Assembly (NCBI RefSeq): GCF_018449695.1
Contig: NZ_JAAVUY010000007.1
Location: 1 to 64,000 of the forward strand
Length of the DNA stretch: 64,000 bases
Origin: Bradyrhizobium sp. dw_411
Lineage (GTDB): Bacteria; Pseudomonadota; Alphaproteobacteria; Rhizobiales; Xanthobacteraceae
Reading direction: 5' to 3'
Both the position numbers and the translations under genes were made by a program. Positions 57,444 through 64,000 of this stretch are shown piece by piece. Positions within the stretch are counted from its first letter, which is position 1. Every line of letters begins with the position of its first letter. Under the pieces are notes generated by a model. It made no database searches. It was not told the DNA's origin and worked only from the letters and a program-made list of their open reading frames with translations.

Positions 57444-57524
57444 ATTAATTGGTTTCCCGGAGGGAACCGGCAGGCCACCTCCGCGGTTAGCCCCAACGCG
57501 ATTATTCCCTGTAGGGAGGCGATC

Positions 57525-57653
57525 ATGTCTGATTGGCGCGACACCATGGTGGACCGGCCGCAGGACGATGATAGGGCCTATATGACAGGCTGGACGATTT
57601 CCGGCCTCGCCGTGCTGGGCGCCATCGTCACAGTCTGGGTCTTCGGAATTTAA
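57525..57653 (+). CDS. small membrane protein (42 residues)
   Basis: A 42-residue protein starting M-S-D-W-R-D-T-M-V-D-R-P with one C-terminal helix (I-S-G-L-A-V-L-G-A-I-V-T-V-W-V-F-G-I). The ATG follows GGGAGGCGATC, a strong ribosome-binding site. It lies 81 nt after the previous small membrane gene and may share its transcript. The function is unknown. Confidence 0.65.
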   Translation: MSDWRDTMVDRPQDDDRAYMTGWTISGLAVLGAIVTVWVFGI

Positions 57654-57706
57654 GGGGCTTGGAATTCCTGGACGTCTCGTTGCGGCGCACGCGCGAACGC
57701 GCGGCA

Positions 57707-58612
57707 CTATTCCGGCTGCGCCTTGATGAAGTCGACGAACGCCCGAAGCGGTGCAGGTACGAGACGCCGTCCGGGATAATAGAGAAACGGTCCCGAGAAG
57801 CGCGGCCACCACGACTTCAGCACAGGCTCGAGCGCGCCGCGCTCCATGTGCGGTCGCAGCCAATCCTCAAACAGATAGACGATGCCGGTCCCGGCGATCG
57901 CGATATCGACCGCAAGCTCGGTCGCGCCGCCGGCCTGCACGATCAATGGCCCGCTCGGATCGACCCGCACCACCTCGCCTTCCTGCTCGAACTCCCACGG
58001 CGCGATCATCGTGCCGCTGGGGAAACGGCCACGAAGGCAGGCATGGCCTAGCAACTCGCGCGGATGTTCCGGCCTGCCATGGCGATCGAGATAGGCAGGC
58101 GCAGCCGCGGTCGCAAAACTCTGCACGCGCGGTCCGATCGGCACCGCGATCATGTCCTGTTCCAGCCGTTCTTCGTAGCGAATGCCGGCGTCGCAACCGC
58201 TCGCCAGGATGTCGACAAAACTTTCCTCGGTGATCACCTCCAGCCGAACCTCAGGGTAGGCGGCGAGAAATCGCGGAACGATGCCAGGCAGCACCAGCCG
58301 CGCGGCGCTGACCGGCACATTGAGGCGCAGCAATCCCGCCGGGCTGTCGCGAAAACCGTTGACCCCGTCGATGGCGGCTTCGACCTCGGTCAAGGCCGGG
58401 CCCAGCCGCTGCAGCAGGTGAGCGCCTGCCTCGGTAGGGACAACGCTGCGCGTCGTGCGGTTGAGCAGCCTGATACCGAGTTGCGTTTCGAGACGACGCA
58501 CCGCCTCGCTGAGCCCGGATGCGCTGCTGCCATGGACGCGCGCGCCATCGCGAAAACCCTTGGCCCGGGCCACCGCCACAAAGGCATTCAGATCGCTCAG
58601 GTCGACTTTCAT
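57707..58612 (-). CDS. LysR family transcriptional regulator
   Basis: A 301-residue LysR protein. The winged helix-turn-helix has L-N-A-F-V-A-V-A-R-A-K-G-F-R-D-G-A and S-E-A-V-R-R-L-E-T-Q-L-G-I-R-L-L. The effector domain includes C-D-A-G-I-R-Y-E-E-R. It is divergent from the aldo/keto reductase gene (94-bp gap) and is its likely regulator. This LysR/aldo-keto reductase pairing is common in proteobacteria. Confidence 0.93.
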   Translation of the reverse strand: MKVDLSDLNAFVAVARAKGFRDGARVHGSSASGLSEAVRRLETQLGIRLLNRTTRSVVPTEAGAHLLQRLGPALTEVEAAIDGVNGFRDSPAGLLRLNVPVSAARLVLPGIVPRFLAAYPEVRLEVITEESFVDILASGCDAGIRYEERLEQDMIAVPIGPRVQSFATAAAPAYLDRHGRPEHPRELLGHACLRGRFPSGTMIAPWEFEQEGEVVRVDPSGPLIVQAGGATELAVDIAIAGTGIVYLFEDWLRPHMERGALEPVLKSWWPRFSGPFLYYPGRRLVPAPLRAFVDFIKAQPE

Positions 58613-58706
58613 TGTTCGTTTCTCCGCACAGCCCGTGCGGATTGTACCCGATTATCGCAAGCAAAGGCGACGGCTATCTCTGGGTTCTCTTGAAGGGAGA
58701 TCCATC

Positions 58707-59585
58707 ATGGCCAGCATCGAACAATCCGGCACATTCAAACTCGGCGACCGCTCCGTGAAGCGGCTCGGCTACGGCGCCATGCAACTCGCCGGGCCTGGCG
58801 TGTTCGGACCACCCAAAGATCACGACGCCGCACTGGCCGTGCTGCGCGAAGCCGTCGCGTCAGGTGTGGACCATGTCGACACCAGCGATTTCTACGGTCC
58901 GCACGTCACCAACCAGCTCATCCGCGAAGCGCTGCACCCCTATTCCGGTGTTCTCGTCATCGTCACCAAGGTCGGCGCCCGGCGCGGCGCGGACAAATCG
59001 TGGATTCCGGCCTTCTCGCCCGAGGAGCTTACCCAAGCGGTCCACGACAATTTGCGCAATCTGGGCCTCGATGCACTCGACGTGGTCAACCTGCGCTGCA
59101 TGTTCAATCCACATCACCCCGCAGAGGGATCGATCGAGGCCCAGCTAAGCGTGCTGGCCGATCTGCAGCGCAAGGGCCTGGTGCGCCACATCGGGCTCAG
59201 CCACGTCACATCAACGCAGATCACGGAAGGGCGCAAGATTTGCGAAATCGTATGCGTGCAGAACCACTACAATCTGGCGCATCGGGCCGACGATGACCTG
59301 ATCGATCAACTTGCCCGCGACGGCATCGCCTATGTGCCGTATTTTCCGCTCGGCGGCTTCACCCCGCTGCAGTCGTCGACGCTGTCGGATGTCGCTCAGC
59401 GCCTCGGCGCCACGCCGATGCAGGTCGCGCTGGCCTGGCTGCTACGCCGCGCGCCCAACATCCTGTTGATCCCCGGCACGTCATCAGTCGCGCATTTGCG
59501 GGAAAATCTCGCCGCGGCGTCTTTGGTGTTACCGGACGACGCGATGAAAGCATTGAACGTCATCGCGAGCGTCCGCGCTGCCTGA
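58707..59585 (+). CDS. aldo/keto reductase
   Basis: A 292-residue TIM-barrel reductase. The catalytic set is Asp58 and Tyr63 (V-D-T-S-D-F-Y-G-P) with Lys88 (V-T-K-V-G). The usual fourth residue His is not placed with confidence (the region reads L-R-C-M-F-N-P-H-H). NADPH contacts near I-P-G-T-S-S-V-A-H-L are typical. It reduces aldehydes or ketones. The start follows GAAGGGAGATCC. It converges with the next LysR gene, with a 5-bp gap. Confidence 0.92.
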   Translation: MASIEQSGTFKLGDRSVKRLGYGAMQLAGPGVFGPPKDHDAALAVLREAVASGVDHVDTSDFYGPHVTNQLIREALHPYSGVLVIVTKVGARRGADKSWIPAFSPEELTQAVHDNLRNLGLDALDVVNLRCMFNPHHPAEGSIEAQLSVLADLQRKGLVRHIGLSHVTSTQITEGRKICEIVCVQNHYNLAHRADDDLIDQLARDGIAYVPYFPLGGFTPLQSSTLSDVAQRLGATPMQVALAWLLRRAPNILLIPGTSSVAHLRENLAAASLVLPDDAMKALNVIASVRAA

Positions 59586-59590
59586 TCGCT

Positions 59591-60499
59591 TCAAACCCCG
59601 GCCTTCGCGCTCTGCATGCTCTTGAGCATCAGCTCGGCGAAGGTCGCGGCCGCGACGGGAAGACTGCGGCCGCGTAATTGACACAGCACGAGGTCGGCGG
59701 TCGGCAAATCCCGCACATCGACCGGCCGGCCGGTCAGGCCCATGCCGAGATCGCCGGAGGGCGCACCGATCTCGATCTGGAACGAGATCATGTTGCAGCG
59801 GAACACCAGCCCGCGCAGCATTTCGAACGAGTTCGATTCCGCCAGCAGGTTGAAGCGCAGGTCGCGCCGCGTGGTGACCTCGTCGAGGATCTGCCGGCCG
59901 CTCAGCGTGCGATCCGGCAAGGCGGCGGGATACTCCGCGCATTCCGAAAGCCGCACCACTTTCTTCGCCGCCAGCGGATGATCGGATCGCGTGATCACGA
60001 CCAGCCGCTGCGGAATACTCGCGATCACGCGCAGCGACGGCCACATCGTCGGGCGGTAGACCAGCGCCAGATCGACCTCGTAGGCCGCCAAGGCGTTCAG
60101 CGCCCTATCGTGGTCCATTACTTTAAGATCGAACAGCACCTTGGGATGCTGTTTCTGGAACGCCGCGATGTGGGACGGCAGGAAATCCAGCGCCAGCGCC
60201 TGGCTGCAGGCGATCTGGACCGGGCCTCTTCTTAAGCCGCGCAAATCCTCGACCTGCGACAGCATCCGGTCGGCTTCGGCAATCTGGCTACGGGCATAGC
60301 GCACGAACATTTCGCCCGCGGTGGTCAGCCGCACGCCGCGCGGACGGCGCTCGAACAGCGGCGTGCCGACTTCAGCCTCAAGGTCCTGGATACGGCGGTT
60401 CATCGCCGACGGCGTCAGATTGAGGCGCTCGGCGGCCTTGCGGATCGAGCCCATGCGCGCGACCTCGACCACATTGGCCAGCAGCTTCAGGTGTCGCAT
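59591..60499 (-). CDS. LysR family transcriptional regulator
   Basis: A 302-residue LysR protein. The DNA-binding domain reads L-A-N-V-V-E-V-A-R-M-G-S-I-R-K-A-A-E-R-L and R-R-I-Q-D-L-E-A-E-V-G-T-P-L-F. The effector domain has Y-E-V-D-L-A-L-V-Y-R-P. It is divergent from the operon starting at 60667 and probably controls it. The ligand may be the cyclic amide or pyrimidine-like compound of that operon. Confidence 0.93.
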   Translation of the reverse strand: MRHLKLLANVVEVARMGSIRKAAERLNLTPSAMNRRIQDLEAEVGTPLFERRPRGVRLTTAGEMFVRYARSQIAEADRMLSQVEDLRGLRRGPVQIACSQALALDFLPSHIAAFQKQHPKVLFDLKVMDHDRALNALAAYEVDLALVYRPTMWPSLRVIASIPQRLVVITRSDHPLAAKKVVRLSECAEYPAALPDRTLSGRQILDEVTTRRDLRFNLLAESNSFEMLRGLVFRCNMISFQIEIGAPSGDLGMGLTGRPVDVRDLPTADLVLCQLRGRSLPVAAATFAELMLKSMQSAKAGV

Positions 60500-60666
60500 G
60501 GCGTCTCCAGTGAGGCCTTTTCTGCACCGCCCATAACGAAAACTAGCAGCAGATTAGGTCACTTGAAAGCACTAGCTTGATCCAACAGCCGGTGAGCCTG
60601 GCCGCACCCAGGCGCGAACCGGGGATTGGTCCCAGACTTAACAGGAAAAACCGCAGGAAAAACCAG

Positions 60667-61713
60667 ATGATCGGACACCACGTTTCTCGTGGAGTGAAGG
60701 CGCTTGCGCTGGCAGCGGCCTTCTCCATCGGCACTGCCGCCGCCCAGGCTGACACCAAGATCAAGCTGATTCTGAACTGGAAGTATGAGGGGCCGCAGGG
60801 CATGTTTTTCCTGGCCCAGGATCGCGGCTACTTCAAGCAGGAAGGCCTCGACGTCACCTTCGATCAGGGCAACGGCTCCGGCGCGGCGGTCCCTCAGGTG
60901 GCCAATGGCGCCTACGACATGGGCTTCGGCGATATCAACGCGCTGATCGAACTCGCCGCCAAGAAACCCGACGAAGCGCCGGTCGGCGTCTTCATGCTCT
61001 ATAACCGCCCGCCCTTTACGGTCGCGGTCAAATCCGACAGCCCGATCAAGACGCCGGCGGATTTTGTCGGGCGCAAGCTTGGCGGCCCCGCCAATGACGG
61101 CGCGCTGAAATTGTTTCCGGCGCTGTGCGCCACCGCCCAGATCGACTGCGGCAAGGTCGAGATCGTCAACATGCAGCCCAATCTGCGCGAGCAGATGCTG
61201 ATGCAGGGCCAGGTCGACGGCGTGTTCGGCTACGTCACGACGATCCGTTTCAGTGCGAAACTGACCGGCATCGATCCCGATAAGCAGTTCCGTTTCATCA
61301 AATTCGGCGATTACGGCATGGATCTCTATTCCAACGCGATCATCGTCTCACGCAAATTCGTCAAGGAGCATCCGGAAGCCGTCAAGGGTTTCCTGAAAGC
61401 CCTGAATCACAGCATCAAGGATGCAATCGCCGATCCGCAGGCCGCGATCGACGCGGTTGCGACCCGCGAACCCCTGATCAAGCCGGCGATCGAGCGGGCG
61501 AAACTCGACGCCACCCTGGCCGACGAGATGAGCCATCCCGAAATTGCAAAAATCGGCCTCGGCGATGTCAGCGACGAGCGGATGACCAAGGCGATCGAGA
61601 TCCTGGTCAAGGCCAAGGAATTGCCGCGCACGCCCGCGGCTTCGGAAATATTCGACCGCAGCTTCCTGCCGCCGTTAAGCGAGCGGCCGACTGCGATCCG
61701 CCCGGCGACCTAA
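60667..61713 (+). CDS. ABC transporter substrate-binding protein, NMT1/THI5-like
   Basis: A 348-residue periplasmic receptor. The signal peptide ends A-A-A-Q-A-D. The mature start I-K-L-I-L-N-W-K-Y-E-G-P-Q-G-M-F-F-L-A-Q-D-R-G-Y-F is typical of NMT1/THI5-like proteins, which bind pyrimidines, thiamin precursors and related compounds. D-F-V-G-R-K-L-G-G-P marks the second lobe. No permease or ATPase lies in the window, so they may follow beyond 64000. The ATG follows CAGGAAAAACCAG. It is the first gene of a three-gene operon. Confidence 0.92.
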   Translation: MIGHHVSRGVKALALAAAFSIGTAAAQADTKIKLILNWKYEGPQGMFFLAQDRGYFKQEGLDVTFDQGNGSGAAVPQVANGAYDMGFGDINALIELAAKKPDEAPVGVFMLYNRPPFTVAVKSDSPIKTPADFVGRKLGGPANDGALKLFPALCATAQIDCGKVEIVNMQPNLREQMLMQGQVDGVFGYVTTIRFSAKLTGIDPDKQFRFIKFGDYGMDLYSNAIIVSRKFVKEHPEAVKGFLKALNHSIKDAIADPQAAIDAVATREPLIKPAIERAKLDATLADEMSHPEIAKIGLGDVSDERMTKAIEILVKAKELPRTPAASEIFDRSFLPPLSERPTAIRPAT

Positions 61714-61763
61714 CCCGGGCGGCGACGCGACAACACTCTTCACCACAACACGGATGACTATTC

Positions 61764-62558
61764 ATGAAGCTTTCGCTTGACGGTCGCGTTGCGCTCATCA
61801 CCGGCCCGGCCAAGGGCATGGGCGCTTCCATCACCCATGCTTTCGCCGCCGAAGGCTGCAAGCTCGCGCTGATCGGCCGAGATACCGCGGCGATCGAGCC
61901 GGTCGCGGCCGAAGTCAAAGCCAATGGCGGCATGGCGATCGTGATCCCCTGCGATCTCACCGATCCCAAACAGTGTGAAGACGCCGTCGAAGAGACCAAA
62001 AGCCAGTTCGGCGGCCGCCTCGATATTCTCGTCAATGTCGCCGGCGGCTCGGGGCCGATCGGCAAGACCGGCGTGCAAACCACGCCGGAGGAATTCGACG
62101 AGATCGTCACCCTCAACGTCAATGGCTGCTTCCACACCATGCGCGCGGCATTGCCGACCATGATCGCGCAGCGCTACGGCAAGGTCGTCAATGTCGGCGG
62201 CACCTTCGGGATGCGCGGCCGCGCCGGCCGCGTCGCCTACTCCGCCTCGAAATGGGGCCTGCGCGGCGTCACCAAGAGCTTCGCGCTCGAGGTCGGCCAA
62301 TTCAACATCAACGTCAATTGCGTCGCGCCGGGCATGGTCGATGGACCACGATTCCGCGACAAGGTCTGCCGCGACATGGCGCAGAAGCTCGGCATCACCG
62401 AAGCCGAAGCCGCCGAACGCCACGCTGCGGACTACGCGATGAAGCGCGTGACGGTGGACGCCGATGTCGCCAATGCCTGTCTCTTTTTGGCCAGTGACGT
62501 ATCGCGCCAGATCACCGGCGTCGATCTGCCGGTCGATGGCGGCTGGGCGATGCTGTAA
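61764..62558 (+). CDS. SDR family protein lacking the catalytic Ser
   Basis: A 264-residue short-chain dehydrogenase fold. T-G-P-A-K-G-M-G (13-20) binds the cofactor, and Tyr159 and Lys163 (Y-S-A-S-K) are present. The Ser expected 13 residues before Tyr is Gly146 (V-N-V-G-G-T-F-G), and the usual N-N-A-G is N-V-A-G. Thr147 next to it could substitute, or activity may be altered. It sits between the binding-protein gene (50 nt) and the amidohydrolase (14 nt) in one operon. Confidence 0.9.
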   Translation: MKLSLDGRVALITGPAKGMGASITHAFAAEGCKLALIGRDTAAIEPVAAEVKANGGMAIVIPCDLTDPKQCEDAVEETKSQFGGRLDILVNVAGGSGPIGKTGVQTTPEEFDEIVTLNVNGCFHTMRAALPTMIAQRYGKVVNVGGTFGMRGRAGRVAYSASKWGLRGVTKSFALEVGQFNINVNCVAPGMVDGPRFRDKVCRDMAQKLGITEAEAAERHAADYAMKRVTVDADVANACLFLASDVSRQITGVDLPVDGGWAML

Positions 62559-62572
62559 CGGGAGGCTGGATC

Positions 62573-64000
62573 ATGTCCGACACGGTAGATCTCGTTATCA
62601 ACGGCGGCACGATCGTCTCGCCGGATTCAAGGTATAGCGCCAGCATCGCGATCAAGGACGGGCTGATCCATGCGATCGGCGCACCAGAAGCGATGCCGCC
62701 GGCCAGGCAGACGCTGGATGCAAGCGGGCTTTATATCCTGCCGGGCGCCATTGACGTTCACGTCCATTTTCGCGATCCCGGCTATCCGCAGAAGGAAGAT
62801 TTCGCCAGCGGCACCGCTGCGGCGGCGTTCGGCGGCGTCACCACTGTGTTCGACATGCCCAACACGCTGCCGACCATCGACACCCCGGAGGCGCTCGCCG
62901 ACAAGCACACAATCGCTTCCTCGAAGGCCTATGTCGATTACGGCCTCTATGCGGTGCTGGGCGAAGACAGCATCGAGCATGTTCCCGGCCTGATCGAGGG
63001 CGGCATCATCGGCTTCAAGCTCTACATGGGCAACACCTTCGGCCGCATCCCCTCGCCCACCACGGGCGCGATGCTGGAAGCGTTCGAGGTGGTCGCGCCG
63101 ACCGGCAAGCGGATTTCGCTGCATGCCGAGACCAACTCGATCATGGAGCGGCGGGAGTCTCGCCTGCGCGCGTCCGGCCGCACCGAAGCGATCGCGCATC
63201 TGGACGCGCGGCCTGCGGTGGTCGCCGTCGAAGCCGTGGCGCGCGCGGCGATCCTCGCTGAATGGACCGGCGCACGCATCCACGTGCTGCATATCTCGTC
63301 GGCTGCTGAATTGCGCCCGCTCGCCGAGGCAAAAGCGCGTGGCGTCGACATAACCGGCGAAACCTGTCCCCACTATCTACTGCTGTCCGAGCACGATTAC
63401 GAAACATTCGGCGGCGTGATCCGGGTCAATCCGCCGGTGCGCGAGGCGACCAATCGCCAGCCGCTGTGGGACGCGCTGATGGACGGCACGGTCGACGTCA
63501 TCGCCACCGACCATGCGCCGCATGCGCCCGAGGAAAAAACCCGCCCCGACATCTGGACGGTGGATTGCGGATTTCCGGGGGTCGAAACCCAGATGCCGCT
63601 GATGCTGACCGAGGTCAATCGCGGCCGCGCCACCCTTGAGGATTATGTGCGCTGGAGCGCGGAGAACCCCGCCAAGATCTGGGGGCTTTATCCGCGCAAG
63701 GGCACGCTCACGGTCGGCTCGGATGCCGACATCGCGATCGTCGACATCAACCGCGAATGGACAATCGACGACGCCAAGATTCAGTCGCGCTCGAAGATTT
63801 CTCCCTGGCAGGGCCGCAAGGCCACCGCGCTGCCGATCCACACGCTGGTGCGCGGACGTTTCGTAATGAAGGACCGCGTCCTGCAAGAGGATGCACGCGG
63901 CAGTGGCCGCTCGGTCCACGCCATCCAGCAGATGCCGCCGGCCACGCCGCGCAACACCGACACGACAATGGCCGCCATCACCTCGCGAAGCGAAAGATAG
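62573..64000 (+). CDS. dihydroorotase/allantoinase-like cyclic amidohydrolase
   Basis: A 475-residue amidohydrolase that ends exactly at the window edge with TAG. The full metal site is visible: H-V-H-F-R-D-P-G (His63, His65), the carboxylated Lys149 in F-K-L-Y-M-G, His184, His240 and Asp313 (A-T-D-H-A-P-H). N-P-P-V-R is the substrate loop. The family opens cyclic amides such as dihydroorotate, allantoin, hydantoins or dihydropyrimidines. With a THI5-like receptor and SDR it suggests uptake and opening of a pyrimidine- or hydantoin-like ring. It is not the pyr-operon enzyme by context. Confidence 0.93.
   Translation: MSDTVDLVINGGTIVSPDSRYSASIAIKDGLIHAIGAPEAMPPARQTLDASGLYILPGAIDVHVHFRDPGYPQKEDFASGTAAAAFGGVTTVFDMPNTLPTIDTPEALADKHTIASSKAYVDYGLYAVLGEDSIEHVPGLIEGGIIGFKLYMGNTFGRIPSPTTGAMLEAFEVVAPTGKRISLHAETNSIMERRESRLRASGRTEAIAHLDARPAVVAVEAVARAAILAEWTGARIHVLHISSAAELRPLAEAKARGVDITGETCPHYLLLSEHDYETFGGVIRVNPPVREATNRQPLWDALMDGTVDVIATDHAPHAPEEKTRPDIWTVDCGFPGVETQMPLMLTEVNRGRATLEDYVRWSAENPAKIWGLYPRKGTLTVGSDADIAIVDINREWTIDDAKIQSRSKISPWQGRKATALPIHTLVRGRFVMKDRVLQEDARGSGRSVHAIQQMPPATPRNTDTTMAAITSRSER

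Noticed and set aside
1..64000. CRISPR array
   Set aside because: No regularly spaced direct repeats with unique spacers were seen.

Overview
The window looks like chromosomal DNA from a Bradyrhizobium/Rhodopseudomonas-type alphaproteobacterium (order Hyphomicrobiales). The reasons are the high GC content, the many LysR/TetR-controlled catabolic operons fed by ABC, Bug-type and MFS transporters, several small secreted proteins of the kind common in Bradyrhizobium, and short palindromic repeats scattered between genes. No species name can be proved from the sequence alone. No phage, plasmid, CRISPR array or full insertion sequence is visible.

Layout. 0-9.4 kb: tRNA-Trp, a beta-lactamase-fold hydrolase, two SDR dehydrogenases, a histidine phosphatase, a repeat-filled gap, a Bug-type binding protein, an AraC/DUF308 divergent pair and a membrane protein with an Arg-Ser-rich N-terminus. 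9.4-15.8 kb: a seven-gene minus-strand operon (NMT1-type binding protein, RidA, permease, ATPase, ModA-like binding protein, two periplasmic NHL beta-propellers). 16-20.8 kb: a large GGDEF-EAL sensor, a membrane protein, a cupin. 20.8-24 kb: an APH-type kinase with an acyl-CoA dehydrogenase and a divergent TetR, resembling a split ACAD10/11 or the LvaA/LvaC pair for 4-hydroxyacyl-CoA. 24-32 kb: LysR, a BKACE enzyme, an Ala/Lys-rich protein, a COG0523 GTPase with a tiny CxxC partner, a CE4 deacetylase, and a GMC dehydrogenase with its small subunit. 32.3-39.7 kb: a tightly overlapping operon (alpha/beta hydrolase, CoxG-like protein, FAD, molybdopterin and 2Fe-2S subunits of a xanthine-dehydrogenase-family enzyme, MFS carrier) with a divergent LysR.

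40-43 kb is the core block: tRNA-Gly, an isolated small transcription unit, a GIY-YIG ORF, tRNA-Tyr and rlmB. 43-53 kb holds mostly small secreted proteins, a Ni/Co permease, a two-component system, tRNA-Thr and a DUF3606 protein. 53-57 kb is a ring-cleavage-type catabolic cluster (extradiol dioxygenase, beta-hydroxyacid dehydrogenase, YciI, fumarylacetoacetase-family hydrolase) with a divergent TetR and a clear palindromic operator. 57-64 kb holds small membrane proteins, LysR/aldo-keto reductase, and a LysR-controlled operon of binding protein, SDR and cyclic amidohydrolase.

The most unusual element is at 40716-40918. A near-consensus promoter, a leader with 17 nt of perfect complementarity to the 16S rRNA 3' end, a 14-codon ORF, a predicted three-way junction that overlaps the ORF, and a strong intrinsic terminator form a self-contained unit of about 170 nt. 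Also notable are a shared repeat that encodes the C-terminal tails of two unrelated regulators, and two families of small secreted paralogs.
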